From positions 6,758,001 to 6,822,000 of the forward strand of contig NZ_BHZC01000001.1 in NCBI RefSeq assembly GCF_003865135.1: a stretch of 64,000 nucleotides of DNA, read 5' to 3'. The translations under genes and the position numbers were made by a program. The notes under the pieces are model-generated. The model worked only from the letters and a program-made list of their open reading frames with translations, was not told the origin of the DNA and did no database searches. The DNA is from Streptomyces chrestomyceticus JCM 4735 (GTDB lineage Bacteria > Actinomycetota > Actinomycetes > Streptomycetales > Streptomycetaceae). Each line of letters opens with the position of its first letter. Within the stretch, counting starts at the first letter, position 1. Shown here in pieces: positions 1-9,524 of this stretch.

Positions 1-214
1 CCATCGCGCCGCCGAAGACGTACACGAACAGCAGCGTGAAGACGATCGGCATCAACAGGGCGTCGAACATCGACTCCGGGTCGTTCTTGATCTGCATCGC
101 GTTGCGGCGCACCAGGGCGCCCGTGTGACGCAGATGGGCCCGCAGGCCGATCCGGCCCTCGTCGGCACCCGGCCGCTGCGGCTTGCCCGGCGCCGCCACC
201 GTCGCGGCACTCAT
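1..214 (-). CDS. ABC-2 type exporter permease (DrrB-like), 3' part outside window
   Basis: Only the first 71 codons are in the window; the gene continues past base 1. The visible protein has a hydrophilic N-terminus rich in Ala, Pro and Gly, then a segment reading NDPESMFDALLMPIVFTLLF that enters the first membrane helix, as in ABC-2 permeases of daunorubicin-type exporters. Its ATG overlaps the stop of the ATPase gene upstream (ATGA), so the two are translationally coupled and should form one exporter. The substrate cannot be told from the sequence. Family assignment is good because of the partner, even though most of the protein is missing. Confidence 0.8.
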   Translation of the reverse strand, partial: MSAATVAAPGKPQRPGADEGRIGLRAHLRHTGALVRRNAMQIKNDPESMFDALLMPIVFTLLFVYVFGGAM

Positions 215-1266
215 GCCGGAACCTCCTCGAACTGCTTGTCCTGAACGCCCTGCTGGTCCTGCGGCCCGTCCTCGGGGCCGCCGCTGCCGGCCTCCGAGGT
301 CTTCTGGCCGGTGATGGCCAGGAACACCTCGTCCAGGCTGGGCAGATGGGTGTTGATGCCGGAGATCGTGAAGCCCCGCTCGCCGAGCATGCCGACCACG
401 GCGGACAACTGCTCGTCGCTGACGATCGGCACGTTGACCACACCGTCCTCGTGGTCGGCGGTGGCGCCCGCGATGCCGTCCAGGCCGGCCTGCGCGATGG
501 CGCCGACCATCCGGTCCAGCTCGGTGCTCAGCGCCGGGCGTATCTGGAGCGTACGGCCGCCGACCTTCGTCTTCAGCTCGTCGACCTCGCCCTCGGCGAT
601 GACCCGGCCGCGGTCGATGACCGTCAGCTCATGGGCCAGTTGCTCGGCCTCTTCCATGTACTGGGTGGTGAGCAGGACCGTGGCGCCGTCCCGCACCATG
701 CTGCGGACCTCGTCCCAGACCTCGTTGCGGGTGCGGGGGTCGAGGCCGGTGGTCGGCTCGTCCAGATACAGCACCGCGGGCCGGCCGATCATCGAGGCGG
801 CCAGGTCCAGGCGGCGGCGCATACCGCCGGAGTACTTGGCGGCGGCCCGGCCGGCGGCCTCGGTGAGCGAGAACCGCTCCAGCAGCTCGTCGGCCCGCGC
901 GCGGGCGTCCTTGCGGGAGAGGTCCAGCAGCCGGCCGATCATGTACAGGTTCTCCCGGCCGGAGAGCTTCTCGTCGACCGAGGCGTACTGGCCGGTGAGG
1001 CCGATGGTGCGGCGCAGCGCACGCGGCTGGCGCACCACGTCGAAGCCCGCCACGGTCGCCGTGCCGGCGTCCGGCACCAGCAGGGTGGACAGGCAGCGCA
1101 CCAGCGTCGTCTTGCCCGCGCCGTTCGGCCCGAGCACGCCGAGCACGGTGCCTTCCCGTACGTCGAGATCCACCCCGTCCACGGCCTTCACCTCGCCGAA
1201 GTGCTTGACCAGCCCCCGCACTTCGACGGCGTTCCCCGCGCCGTTGGATGTCGTCTTTCGCGTCAT
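211..1266 (-). CDS. ABC transporter ATP-binding protein, daunorubicin-resistance (DrrA) type
   Basis: Cytoplasmic ATPase of 351 residues that powers the ABC-2 permease encoded next to it. Walker A (GPNGAGKT) lies at residues 46-53, followed by the signature YSGGMRRRLDLA, Walker B VLYLDEPTTGLD and a switch-region His after LLTTQYMEEAEQLAH. About 90 residues follow the nucleotide-binding domain, as in DrrA-type proteins, and the tail is acidic and Gln-rich. The family exports hydrophobic antibiotics and lipids, but the cargo here is unknown. ATG start at 1266; the stop overlaps the permease start. No regulator gene is visible in the 180 bases upstream. Confidence 0.92.
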   Translation of the reverse strand: MTRKTTSNGAGNAVEVRGLVKHFGEVKAVDGVDLDVREGTVLGVLGPNGAGKTTLVRCLSTLLVPDAGTATVAGFDVVRQPRALRRTIGLTGQYASVDEKLSGRENLYMIGRLLDLSRKDARARADELLERFSLTEAAGRAAAKYSGGMRRRLDLAASMIGRPAVLYLDEPTTGLDPRTRNEVWDEVRSMVRDGATVLLTTQYMEEAEQLAHELTVIDRGRVIAEGEVDELKTKVGGRTLQIRPALSTELDRMVGAIAQAGLDGIAGATADHEDGVVNVPIVSDEQLSAVVGMLGERGFTISGINTHLPSLDEVFLAITGQKTSEAGSGGPEDGPQDQQGVQDKQFEEVPA

Positions 1267-1451
1267 GCCCCCACGATGACAGGCACCACTGACAAACGAC
1301 CGACAGCCGACCGACAGGCCAGGTGGGAGCCTTGCGGACGCCGTTCGGGGCCGGAGGCCGGGGTGGGAGCCGGGGCCGGCGGACCGGTGGCGACGTATCG
1401 ATGACGGCGGACCGGTGGCGGTGCCGGGAAGGCGCCGCCACCGGCGTCACG

Positions 1452-2387
1452 TCAGCGGAAGCTGTGCTCCTTGGCCGGGAACGTCCCGCCGACGACCTCT
1501 TCCGCGAAGTCCTTGGCCGCGCCCCCCAGCACCTCGCGCAGATTCGCGTACTGCTTCACGAAGCGCGGCACATGCCCGCTGGTCAGGCCCGCCATGTCCG
1601 TCCAGACCAGCACCTGGGCGTCGCAGCCGATGCCCGCGCCGATGCCCACGGTGGGGATGTGCAGCGAGCGGGTGACCTCGGCGGCCAGCTCGGCCGGTAC
1701 GGCTTCCAGGACGACGGAGAAGGCCCCCGCGTCCTGGACGGCCTTGGCGTCGCGCAGCAACTGCTGGGCCGCCTCCTCGCCGCGGCCCTGCACCGGGTAG
1801 CCCCCGTACGCGTTGACGGACTGCGGCGTCAGGCCGACGTGGGCCATGACCGGGATGCCGGAGGAGACCAGCAGCTCGACCTGGTGGGCGGAACGCTCGC
1901 CGCCCTCCAGCTTGACCGCGCCCACCCCGGCCTCCTTGACCAGGCGGGTGGCGTTGCGCAGGGCCTGCACCGGGCTCTCCTGGAAGGCGCCGAAGGGCAG
2001 GTCGGCGACGATCAGGGCGCGCCGGGTGCCGCGGACGACGGCGGCGGACAGGATCGTGATCTCGTCCATCGTGACCGGCACGGTGGACTCGTACCCGAGG
2101 TGGCAGTTGCCCATCGAGTCGCCGACCAGCAGCACCGGGATGCCGGCCTCGTCGAAGACGGACGCGGTCATCGCGTCGTAGGCGGTGAGCATGGGCCACT
2201 TCTCGCCGCGCTCCTTGGCGGCGGCGATGTCGCGCACGGTCACGCGCCGCGAGCTCTTGCCCCCGTACAGCGCCTTGCTGCTGTCGGATGCGGGCTTGGC
2301 GGCGGCGGATGTGGGCGCGGCGGCGGTTCCGCCGGGCGTGGGCGTCCCGTCCGCGGGCGGGTTCTGGGCAGGCGAAAGCTGCGTCAT
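1452..2387 (-). CDS. panB: 3-methyl-2-oxobutanoate hydroxymethyltransferase
   Basis: PanB adds a hydroxymethyl group from methylenetetrahydrofolate to 2-oxoisovalerate, giving ketopantoate, the first committed step of pantothenate and CoA synthesis. The 311-residue protein has an unconserved Ala/Pro/Ser-rich N-terminus of about 45 residues and then the family core: VTVRDIAAAKERGEKWPMLT, LLVGDSMGNCHLGY, a metal-site Glu in VKLEGGE, and HVGLTPQSVNAYGG. It is read alone, with a 187-base divergent region shared with the MFS gene downstream. Cytoplasmic housekeeping enzyme. Assignment is firm. Confidence 0.95.
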   Translation of the reverse strand: MTQLSPAQNPPADGTPTPGGTAAAPTSAAAKPASDSSKALYGGKSSRRVTVRDIAAAKERGEKWPMLTAYDAMTASVFDEAGIPVLLVGDSMGNCHLGYESTVPVTMDEITILSAAVVRGTRRALIVADLPFGAFQESPVQALRNATRLVKEAGVGAVKLEGGERSAHQVELLVSSGIPVMAHVGLTPQSVNAYGGYPVQGRGEEAAQQLLRDAKAVQDAGAFSVVLEAVPAELAAEVTRSLHIPTVGIGAGIGCDAQVLVWTDMAGLTSGHVPRFVKQYANLREVLGGAAKDFAEEVVGGTFPAKEHSFR

Positions 2388-2530
2388 GGCGACGGCTCCT
2401 GTTCGTCATCTCGAAGCGCCCTGACGGCGTCTCCGGACTCCCTTCCATGCTGGCACGTGCCGCGGGGGGAGTGGAAGGGGCCTCGGTACCGAAGAGACGC
2501 CGAGCCGAAGGGGCGCCCCGGAACCCGAAG

Positions 2531-2553
2531 CGATACGGAACGGGTCCGTATCG
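2531..2553. promoter_or_regulatory. Probable TetR-family operator of the MFS-TetR operon
   Basis: Perfect inverted repeat with 9-base arms CGATACGGA and TCCGTATCG separated by acggg. It ends 21 bases before the ATG of the MFS exporter and lies where the -35 element would be for the TAGGGT hexamer at 2563-2568. A TetR regulator is the second gene of the operon, so autorepression with the exporter is the likely logic. Site seen directly; the binding protein is inferred. Confidence 0.7.
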
Positions 2554-2562
2554 GAACCGGCG

Positions 2563-2568
2563 TAGGGT
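2563..2568 (+). promoter_or_regulatory. Likely -10 element (TAGGGT), near-leaderless transcript
   Basis: TAGGGT lies six bases before the ATG at 2575, so transcription should start at or within a base or two of the start codon. No Shine-Dalgarno-like sequence lies between. Leaderless mRNAs of this layout are common in Streptomyces. Confidence 0.5.
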
Positions 2569-2574
2569 GTCGCC

Positions 2575-4194
2575 ATGGCCAGCTCACCGACCTCCGGCAC
2601 AGCCGAAGCGCCCCGGCACGTACCCGAGCACATCCACCGTCGCCGCTGGGTGATCCTGTCCGTCCTGATGCTCAGCCTGCTGATAGTGGTGCTGGACAAC
2701 TCGATCCTCAACGTGGCGATGAAGACGATCGCCACCCCGGCCCCCACCGGCCTCGGCGCCACCCAGAGCCAGCTTGAATGGGCGATCAATTCCTACACGC
2801 TGGTCTTCGCGGGGCTGCTGTTCACCTCCGGCCTGCTCGGTGACCGGCTGGGCCGCAAGAAGGTGCTGCTCTTCGGCCTGCTGGTGTTCGGCGCCGGCTC
2901 GGTGCTGGCCGCCGTCGCCGCGTCCCCCGGCCAGCTCATCGCCTTCCGGGCCGTGATGGGCCTGGGCGGCGCCTTCGTGATGCCCTCCACCCTCGCCGTC
3001 CTGATGAACGTCTTCGAGCGGGACGAGCAGCCCAGGGCGATCGGCATCTGGGCGGGCGGGGTGGGCCTGGCCATCGCGATCGGGCCGATCGCGGGCGGTC
3101 TGCTGCTGGACCACTTCTGGTGGGGTTCGGTCTTCCTCGTGAACGTTCCGATCGTGCTCATCGCCCTGATCGCGATGATCCTCCTGGTGCCCGACTCCAA
3201 GGACCCCCGGCCGGGGAAGCTGGACCCGGTCGGCGTGCTGCTCTCGGTCGTCGGCCTGGTGCTGCTGGTGTACGGGATCATCAAGGGCGGCCAGCTCGCC
3301 GACTTCACCGATCCGCAGGTGCTGGGCACGGTCCTGGGCGGACTGCTCGTCCTGGTCGGTTTCGTGCTGTACGAGAAGCGCATCGATCACCCGTCGATCG
3401 ATGTCAATCTCTTCCGCAAGCCGGCCTTCTCCGCCGCCGTCGGCGCCATCGCGCTGGTCTTCTTCGCGCTGATGGGCGTCACGTTCTTCATCGTCTTCTA
3501 CGTCCAGAGCGTGCGCGGCTTCACCCCGCTCCAGGCGGGCCTGCTGATCCTGCCGCTGGCCGTCTCCCAGATGATCTTCTCGCCGCGGGCCCGGCACGTC
3601 GTCGACCGCTTCGGCTCGCGCGTCGTCTGCACGGCCGGGATGCTGCTGGTCGCCGTCAGCATGTCCAGTTTCCTGCTCCTGGACGCGGACACCCCGATCT
3701 GGGTGCTGGAGGTGCTCTTCTTCGTCCAGGGCACCGGCACGGCGCACATCATGCCGCCGGTCACCGTGTCGATCATGCAGGCGCTGCCGCGCGAGAAGGC
3801 GGGTTCCGGTTCGGCGCTCAACAACACGTTCCGGCAGGTCGGCGGCACGCTCGGCGTCGCCGTACTGGGCTCGCTGCTGTCCACCGTCTACCGTGACGGC
3901 ATCGAAGGGACACTCCGGTCCGTCCCCGGCCTGACGGACGGCGCCCGGCACGCGGCGGGCGAGTCCATCGAGGCGACGCTCGGCCTGGCCCGGCACCTGG
4001 GCCCGGCGGGCCAGGCGCTGACCGACGAGGCGCACGCCGCGTTCATCCACGCCATGCACGTCACCGCGCTCGGCTCCGCCGGCGTCGCGATCGTCGGCGC
4101 CGTGGTGGTCGGGGCCTTCCTGCCCGGCAGGATGGGGAGCGGCCCGCGCGGTACGAACCGGGCGGAGCGGGCAAAGGCGGGAGCACGGGTATGA
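2575..4194 (+). CDS. MFS drug exporter, DHA2 family (14 transmembrane segments)
   Basis: Proton-driven efflux protein of 539 residues in the cytoplasmic membrane. The first helix carries LDNSILNVA (motif D1 type) and is followed by motif [14 protein letters not shown], between helices 2 and 3; hydrophobic segments then continue at the density expected for 14 helices. DHA2 (EmrB/QacA) members export antibiotics and biocides; the substrate here is unknown. Its stop overlaps the ATG of a TetR gene (ATGA), and a palindromic operator lies upstream, so expression is probably induced by a ligand of that repressor, possibly a transported compound. Confidence 0.92.
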   Translation: MASSPTSGTAEAPRHVPEHIHRRRWVILSVLMLSLLIVVLDNSILNVAMKTIATPAPTGLGATQSQLEWAINSYTLVFAGLLFTSGLLGDRLGRKKVLLFGLLVFGAGSVLAAVAASPGQLIAFRAVMGLGGAFVMPSTLAVLMNVFERDEQPRAIGIWAGGVGLAIAIGPIAGGLLLDHFWWGSVFLVNVPIVLIALIAMILLVPDSKDPRPGKLDPVGVLLSVVGLVLLVYGIIKGGQLADFTDPQVLGTVLGGLLVLVGFVLYEKRIDHPSIDVNLFRKPAFSAAVGAIALVFFALMGVTFFIVFYVQSVRGFTPLQAGLLILPLAVSQMIFSPRARHVVDRFGSRVVCTAGMLLVAVSMSSFLLLDADTPIWVLEVLFFVQGTGTAHIMPPVTVSIMQALPREKAGSGSALNNTFRQVGGTLGVAVLGSLLSTVYRDGIEGTLRSVPGLTDGARHAAGESIEATLGLARHLGPAGQALTDEAHAAFIHAMHVTALGSAGVAIVGAVVVGAFLPGRMGSGPRGTNRAERAKAGARV

Positions 4195-4859
4195 ACGGGA
4201 CGGCGGCGACGGACGCGACGGACGCCACGGGGACGGACCGGGCGGACGGAGCGCAGGCCGCCGCGCCCGCCCCCGACCCCCGCCGCGGGCGCCCCCGCAG
4301 CCCCGCCGCCGACACCGCGATCATCGAAGCCGTACTGCGCATGATCGAGGACGGGGTCTCCATCGGGGAGCTGTCGATGGAGCGCATCGCCCGTGAGGCG
4401 GGTGTCGGCAAGGCCACCGTCTACCGGCGTTGGCCGGGCAAGAGCGCCCTGATGCTGGACGTGATGCGCTCGCTGGACACGGACATCCCGCCGCCGGCCG
4501 GGGTGTCCGTACGCGACGACCTCGTGGGCATCATCGAGTTCCTGCGCATCCGCGGCCTGGCCAAGCGCAACTCGGCGCTGCTGCGCACCGTCGTCACGCA
4601 CGTCAAGGCGCAGCCCGCGCTCTGGCGGGAGTACCACGAGACGGTGGTGCAGGCCCGCCGCGAGGTGCTGCTGTCCGTGCTGCGGCGCGGCCGGGAGTGC
4701 GGTGAGGTGCGTACGGACCGGGACATCGACCTGCTCGCCGACCTCTTCGTCGGGCCGGTGCTGTCCCGGGCCGTGCTGCACGAGTGGGCGGACCTGCCGG
4801 AGGGGCTGGCCGAGGAGATCGTCGACACGGTGCTGGAGGGCGTGCGGCCGCGGGGCTGA
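4191..4859 (+). CDS. TetR/AcrR-family transcriptional repressor of the MFS operon
   Basis: 222 residues. A disordered Ala/Asp-rich head of about 35 residues precedes the DNA-binding domain, whose helix-turn-helix reads [23 protein letters not shown] at roughly residues 65-90. The C-terminal part ([18 protein letters not shown]... and [16 protein letters not shown]) matches the ligand-binding domain seen in many actinobacterial exporter repressors. It is translationally coupled to the exporter through an ATGA overlap, and the palindrome at 2531-2553 is its obvious candidate operator. The ligand is unknown. Confidence 0.9.
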   Translation: MNGTAATDATDATGTDRADGAQAAAPAPDPRRGRPRSPAADTAIIEAVLRMIEDGVSIGELSMERIAREAGVGKATVYRRWPGKSALMLDVMRSLDTDIPPPAGVSVRDDLVGIIEFLRIRGLAKRNSALLRTVVTHVKAQPALWREYHETVVQARREVLLSVLRRGRECGEVRTDRDIDLLADLFVGPVLSRAVLHEWADLPEGLAEEIVDTVLEGVRPRG

Positions 4860-5138
4860 CGGGGCCGGGCCGCCGGATGCCTGGTCCGGGCACGCCCGGC
4901 GTCCGCCCGTGGATCGGCACCCGCCCGTGGACCGGCGTCCGGAGAGGTCCGGTCGTCAACCGGCCGGGAACAGTGCTCCATCGAGCGACAAGCAGTCGCA
5001 AAAGGCACATCACCTGACCGCTCCATGACGGGACTATGCCCGTTCTGTCACAGCCCCCACCGCGGCCTCCGTAGCCGGAACCCCGGGCCGTCAGCGTGCC
5101 GTCTCCACTTCTAAGAAAACGCATTACGGGCCATCGCC

Positions 5139-5144
5139 TAGGGT
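5139..5144 (+). promoter_or_regulatory. Possible -10 element (TAGGGT) before the EEP-family gene
   Basis: TAGGGT occurs 18 bases upstream of a GTG at 5157 and 54 bases before the ATG at 5193. No convincing -35 hexamer is seen at the usual distance. The rest of the 4860-5156 gap shows no gene-like reading frame. Confidence 0.35.
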
Positions 5145-5192
5145 CGGAGATCACAGGTGGGGCGTACGGAGCAAGGCAGTGAGGGCAGCGGC

Positions 5193-6215
5193 ATGGCGCA
5201 GGCATACATGACGGAGTCGGGGCAGGGCCAAGACCCTGAGCGGGCCGCCTCCGGAGCGCGGCGCCTGCGCGACTGGTGGCGCCCGGAGGGCATGTGGCGG
5301 CGGGGCATCGTGCTGGCGGTGCTGGCGGTCCTGCTCGGGCTGCTGATGATCCTCCACGCGCACGTCCCCAACACCGTCGGCAACCTCGGCAGCCTGCTGG
5401 AGACGTTCCTGCCGTGGCTCGGGCTGCTGGGCGTCCCGGTGCTGCTGATCGCCGCCGTGTTGCGGCGTTCCACGACGGCGATCGTCGCGCTGCTGCTGCC
5501 CGCCGTCGTCTGGGTCAGCCTCTTCGGCGGGCAGGTCACGGACAAGAAGGGCACCGGCGGCAATCTGACCGTCGCCACCCACAACGTCGACGCCGACAAC
5601 CCCGACCCGGCGGGCACGGCCAGGGACATCGTGAAGTCCGGCGCGGACGTGGTGGCCCTGGAGGAGCTGACCGGTGACGCGCTGCCCAAGTACAAGGAAG
5701 GGCTGGCCAAGGCGTACCCGTACCGCACGGTGCAGGGCACGGTCGGACTGTGGAGCAAGCACCCGATCTCCGACGCCGCGCCCGTGAACATCAAGATGGG
5801 CTGGACCCGCGCGCTGCGCGCCACCGTCAAGGCGCCCGACGGCCGGCAGGTCGCCTTCTACGTCGCGCACCTGCCGTCGGTGCGGGTCAAGCTCAACGCG
5901 GGGTTCACCGCCAACCAGCGGGACGACAGCGCGGCCGCCCTCGGCGAGGCGATCTCCAAGGAGAGCATCGGACAGGTCATCCTGCTCGGTGACCTCAACG
6001 GCACCATGAACGACCGCTCGCTGGCCCCGGTCACCTCGCAGATGCGCTCGGCCCAGGGCGCGGCGGGCGACGGCTTCGGCTTCAGTTGGCCGGCCGGCTT
6101 CCCGATGGCGCGGATCGACCAGATCATGATGAAGGGGATCGACCCGGTGTCCTCCTGGTCGCTGCCCCGGACCGGCAGTGATCACCTTCCGCTCGCCGCC
6201 TCGGTCAAGATCTGA
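5193..6215 (+). CDS. Membrane-anchored endonuclease/exonuclease/phosphatase family protein
   Basis: 340 residues from the ATG at 5193; an in-frame GTG at 5157 would add 12 residues and cannot be excluded. After a short basic N-terminus three hydrophobic stretches (about residues 30-110) anchor the protein, and the catalytic domain follows. It has the family landmarks: LTVATHNV at its start, VALEEL with the metal-binding Glu, LLGDLNGTMND, and a closing GSDHLPLAASVKI with the Asp-His pair. The domain should face outside the membrane. The family hydrolyses phosphodiesters of nucleic acids, lipids or inositol phosphates; substrate unknown. It appears monocistronic. Confidence 0.85.
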   Translation: MAQAYMTESGQGQDPERAASGARRLRDWWRPEGMWRRGIVLAVLAVLLGLLMILHAHVPNTVGNLGSLLETFLPWLGLLGVPVLLIAAVLRRSTTAIVALLLPAVVWVSLFGGQVTDKKGTGGNLTVATHNVDADNPDPAGTARDIVKSGADVVALEELTGDALPKYKEGLAKAYPYRTVQGTVGLWSKHPISDAAPVNIKMGWTRALRATVKAPDGRQVAFYVAHLPSVRVKLNAGFTANQRDDSAAALGEAISKESIGQVILLGDLNGTMNDRSLAPVTSQMRSAQGAAGDGFGFSWPAGFPMARIDQIMMKGIDPVSSWSLPRTGSDHLPLAASVKI

Positions 6216-6304
6216 CAAAGCCCGGCCGGCCGCGGCGCCCCGGCGGAGCAGGCTCCTCCCGCTCCGCCGGGCCGTCACGGGCGGCTCTCGCCGCTCCTCC
6301 GTAA

Positions 6305-6327
6305 CATTCCGTTCTCCCGTCGGAATG
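6305..6327. promoter_or_regulatory. Inverted repeat in the leader region of the second MFS gene
   Basis: Arms CATTCCG and CGGAATG are separated by nine bases. A second, shorter symmetric element follows within 40 bases (CCGTA and TACGG flanking caagaact, about 6348-6365). The 6216-6501 gap holds no other gene-like signal, so these are candidate regulator sites for the MFS gene at 6502. No regulator gene is adjacent. Confidence 0.4.
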
Positions 6328-6501
6328 AATGGGCTGAGAGACTTTGTTCCGTACAAGAACTTACGGACATCCAGCCGCGTACGCCGTACGGAACCCCCGG
6401 CGCCCCGCGCGCCGCACGGACCGCTCCGGTACTCCGGTGCCCCAGCGCACCGCAGCACCACCGTGCCCGGGACCGTACGCCCCGTTTTCGAAAGGTCTCT
6501 C

Positions 6502-7722
6502 ATGCCCCTGGCGCTGCTCGCGCTGGCCGTCTCCGCCTTCGGCATCGGCACGACTGAGTTCGTGATGATGGGCCTGCTGCCCAATGTCGCGGGCGACCTG
6601 GGTACGTCCGTGCCCACGGCCGGCTACCTCGTCTCCGCCTATGCCCTCGGTGTCGTCATCGGCGCTCCGCTGCTGACCGCCCTCGGGTCGCGCATCCCGC
6701 GCAAGCGGATGCTCCTGCTGTTGATGGCCGTCTTCACCGTGGGCAACCTGGCCTCGGCGCTGGCGCCCAACTTCGGCCTGCTGATCGCCGGCCGGCTGCT
6801 CGCCGGGCTCCCGCACGGCGCGTTCTTCGGGGTCGGCGCGGTGGTCGCCGCCCGGCTGGTCAAGGAAGGCCGGCAGGCGCGTGCGGTGGCCACCATGTTC
6901 CTCGGCCTGACCGTCGCCAACATCGTCGGCGTACCCGCCGCGACACTGCTCGGCCAGCACCTCGGCTGGCGCGCGACCTTCCTGGTCGTGGCCGCCATCG
7001 GCCTGGTCGCGATGGCCGCGCTGGCCCGCCTCGTGCCGCACATGCCGCGCGCGGAGCACGGCGGCGTGGCCCACGAGCTCCGCGCCATGGGCAACCGGCA
7101 GGTCGTCCTCGGCCTGGTCACCGCGGTCTTCGGCTTCGCCGGTGTGTTCGCCGTCTACAGCTACCTCGCCTCGATGATGACCGAGGTCTCCGGCTTCGCC
7201 GAGGGGTCCGTCCCGCTGGTCCTGGCGCTCTTCGGTGCCGGTATGACGCTGGGCGCGCTGGCCGCGGGCCCGCTGACCGACCGCGCGCTGCGGCCCACGC
7301 TGTACGGGGCGCTCGGCGCCCTCGCCGTTACCCTCGTGGTCTTCACCTACGCGGTACACGTCAAGTGGGCGGCCCTGGTCTGCGTCGTCATCCTGGGCGC
7401 GGTCGGCTTCATGACCACCACGCCGCTGCAGATGCTGGTCATGAAGAAGGCCCAGCACGCGCCGACCCTGGCCTCGGCCTCCAACCACTCGGCGTTCAAC
7501 CTGGCCAACGCGGGCGGCGCCTGGGTCGGCGGCGTGGCCATCGCGGCGGGCTGGGGCTGGACCTCTCCGGCGCTGGTCGGCGCGGTGCTGGCCGTCATCG
7601 GCCTGGGCATCGCGGTGACCGCCGGACTGCTCGACCGCGGCGGCTCCGGCTCCTCGCGCATCGTCGCGAGCAGCGAGGACGCCGACGACGTACCGGCGGA
7701 ACTGCCGGACCGGGTGAACTGA
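6502..7722 (+). CDS. MFS exporter, DHA1 family (12 transmembrane segments)
   Basis: 406 residues from the ATG at 6502, chosen because helix 1 (LALLALAVSAFGIGTTEFVMMGLLP) begins at once and GAAAGG lies 8-13 bases upstream; the longer open frame would add a charged, non-membrane leader. GTTEFVMMG, with VISAY-like SAYALGVVIGAPLL next, is typical of the arabinose-efflux / chloramphenicol-resistance branch (AraJ, Cmx). It should export small molecules in exchange for protons from the cytoplasmic membrane. The real substrate cannot be read from sequence. Single gene; a strong hairpin follows. Confidence 0.9.
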   Translation: MPLALLALAVSAFGIGTTEFVMMGLLPNVAGDLGTSVPTAGYLVSAYALGVVIGAPLLTALGSRIPRKRMLLLLMAVFTVGNLASALAPNFGLLIAGRLLAGLPHGAFFGVGAVVAARLVKEGRQARAVATMFLGLTVANIVGVPAATLLGQHLGWRATFLVVAAIGLVAMAALARLVPHMPRAEHGGVAHELRAMGNRQVVLGLVTAVFGFAGVFAVYSYLASMMTEVSGFAEGSVPLVLALFGAGMTLGALAAGPLTDRALRPTLYGALGALAVTLVVFTYAVHVKWAALVCVVILGAVGFMTTTPLQMLVMKKAQHAPTLASASNHSAFNLANAGGAWVGGVAIAAGWGWTSPALVGAVLAVIGLGIAVTAGLLDRGGSGSSRIVASSEDADDVPAELPDRVN

Positions 7723-7750
7723 CCCGGCCCCGCCGGACCGTCGCGCGAGC

Positions 7751-7779
7751 GGCCCCGGCCACGACTGTGGCCGGGGGCC
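7751..7779. terminator. Bidirectional terminator hairpin
   Basis: GGCCCCGGCCAC, loop gact, then GTGGCCGGGGGCC (one unpaired G). It lies between two converging genes, the MFS exporter and the multicopper oxidase, and can serve both. Confidence 0.75.
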
Positions 7780-7792
7780 GCTTCCGTACCGC

Positions 7793-9427
7793 CTACTTCT
7801 GGTAACCGAGGACCGTCATCATCCCGGATTCCGCGTGGTAGACGTTGTGGCAGTGCAGCATCCACAGGCCGGGGTTGTCGGCGTCGAGATCGACGTCCAG
7901 CCGGCGGCCCGGCAGCACGATCGCGGTGTCCTTGCGCGGGCCGCCGTCCGGCAGCGCGAAGGTGTGCCCGTGCAGGTGCATCGGGTGCCACATAGTGGTG
8001 TTGTTGCGGAACGACAGCCGTACGCGTTCCCCGGCCCGTACCGGATAGCGCTGGTCAGGCGCGTACTTCTTGCCGTTGACGGCCCAGTCGTACTTCGCCA
8101 TCGAACCGGTGAGGTCGAACCGAAGGGTCCGGTCCGGCTTGCGCGACGCCAGCCGCACCGGACCGTCGGCCTTCAGCCGGTCGGCCGTCAGCAGCCGCCC
8201 GTCCAGCTCCTTCGGCCGTACGGACTCCTCGGGCGCCGCCCCGCCGCCGGTGCGCAGCACGGCCAGCGCGGTCCGCTTCTTGCCCTCGGCGAGCGCGGTC
8301 ATCGGGAAGACGCCGTCCTTGACCGTGACCACCACGTCGTAACGCTCGCCCATGCCGAGCAGCAGGGCGTCCGTCGGGGCGTGGGTGACGGGGTAGCCGT
8401 CGGTGTGCGTCACGGTCATGGTGTGGCCGCCGAGCGCGACACGGTACGCGGTGTCGCCGCCCGCGTTGACGAAGCGGATGCGGACCCGGTCGCCGGGCCG
8501 CGCGCGGAAGGTCTGCGGGTCCTGCGGCGTACGGCCGTTGACCAGGTGGTACGGGTAGTCCACGTCGCCCGCGTCGCCACCCAGCAGCTTGCTGGTGGCG
8601 CCCATCAGCATGCGGGAGGGGCCGGTGGGGGACGGCGCCGCGCGGCCGCCCATGGAGTGCGCGCCGTGGTCCATGCCCCCGGAACCGGAACCGGAACCGC
8701 CGTGGTCCATGCCCCCGTGGTCCATGCCCCCGGACCCGTGGTCCATCCCGCCCATGCCCTTGCGGAGTTCGGCCAGCACCGCGTCCGGCGTGCTGCCGTC
8801 CACCCCGTCGACCCAGTCGTCCAGGACGACCACCCACTCCTTGTCGTAGGCGAGGGGCTCCTTCGGGTCCTCGACGATCAGCGGCGCGTACAGGCCGCGG
8901 TCCTGCTGCACGCCCGAGTGCGGGTGGAACCAGTACGTGCCGGGGTGGCTGACGGCGAAGCGGTACGTGAACGAGCCGCCCGCCTTCACGGGACGCTGGG
9001 TCAGATCCGGTACGCCGTCCATGTCGTTGCGCAGGGCCAGGCCGTGCCAGTGCAGGGAGGTGGCCTCGGGCAGGTGGTTGGCGAGCGTCAGCTCCAGGGT
9101 GTCGCCCGCGGTGACCCGTACCTCCTTGCCGGGCAGGTCGTCCCCGTACGCCCAACTGCCGACCGTACGGCCGCCCAGGTCGAGCTTGGCGGCGGTGGCG
9201 GTGAGCGCGACCTTCCGTACGGGGCCGGAGCCGCGCTTCTTCTCCGCGGCGGCCACTTCCGGGCCGTCGGGGGAGACGTAACCTTCCGGCGCCTCGGCCG
9301 GGCTGCCGGCGTGGCCCGAGTGGCCGGTGCCGTCCGTGCCGGAGCCCGACGAACAGGCGGCGAGCAGGCCGCCGCCGGCGACCGCGATACCCGCGCCGAG
9401 TACGGCGCGGCGGGTGTGCGTACGCAT
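7793..9427 (-). CDS. Tat-exported multicopper oxidase with MDHG repeats
   Basis: 544-residue extracytoplasmic oxidase. The N-terminus MRTHTRRAVLGAG has a twin-arginine pattern and ends in a lipobox LLAAC (Cys25), so it is probably a Tat-exported lipoprotein. Copper ligands are all visible: HWHG at 126-129, HPH at 168-170, HPMHLHGH near 490, and HCHNVYHAESGMM near the end, giving type 1, 2 and 3 sites. Between the first two cupredoxin domains lies a low-complexity insert (about 228-262) with four MDHG units, a likely extra Cu(I)-binding patch. The family oxidises phenols or metal ions, often as CueO-type copper defence. It lies downstream of a His-rich membrane protein. Confidence 0.92.
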   Translation of the reverse strand: MRTHTRRAVLGAGIAVAGGGLLAACSSGSGTDGTGHSGHAGSPAEAPEGYVSPDGPEVAAAEKKRGSGPVRKVALTATAAKLDLGGRTVGSWAYGDDLPGKEVRVTAGDTLELTLANHLPEATSLHWHGLALRNDMDGVPDLTQRPVKAGGSFTYRFAVSHPGTYWFHPHSGVQQDRGLYAPLIVEDPKEPLAYDKEWVVVLDDWVDGVDGSTPDAVLAELRKGMGGMDHGSGGMDHGGMDHGGSGSGSGGMDHGAHSMGGRAAPSPTGPSRMLMGATSKLLGGDAGDVDYPYHLVNGRTPQDPQTFRARPGDRVRIRFVNAGGDTAYRVALGGHTMTVTHTDGYPVTHAPTDALLLGMGERYDVVVTVKDGVFPMTALAEGKKRTALAVLRTGGGAAPEESVRPKELDGRLLTADRLKADGPVRLASRKPDRTLRFDLTGSMAKYDWAVNGKKYAPDQRYPVRAGERVRLSFRNNTTMWHPMHLHGHTFALPDGGPRKDTAIVLPGRRLDVDLDADNPGLWMLHCHNVYHAESGMMTVLGYQK

Positions 9428-9524
9428 GGTGGAAAAACACCTCGTGATGGTGGGAAACGGTTGCGGTGAGCGCGCGTGGGCCGGGCCGCGGACGCGCGCA
9501 GGCGTCGGCGGCCGGGCCGCGCGT

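Noticed and set aside
8640..8760. Short direct repeats (ccgtggtccatgccc) that might suggest a repeat array
   Set aside because: They encode the MDHG units inside the multicopper oxidase and are in frame; no spacer-repeat structure of a CRISPR array.
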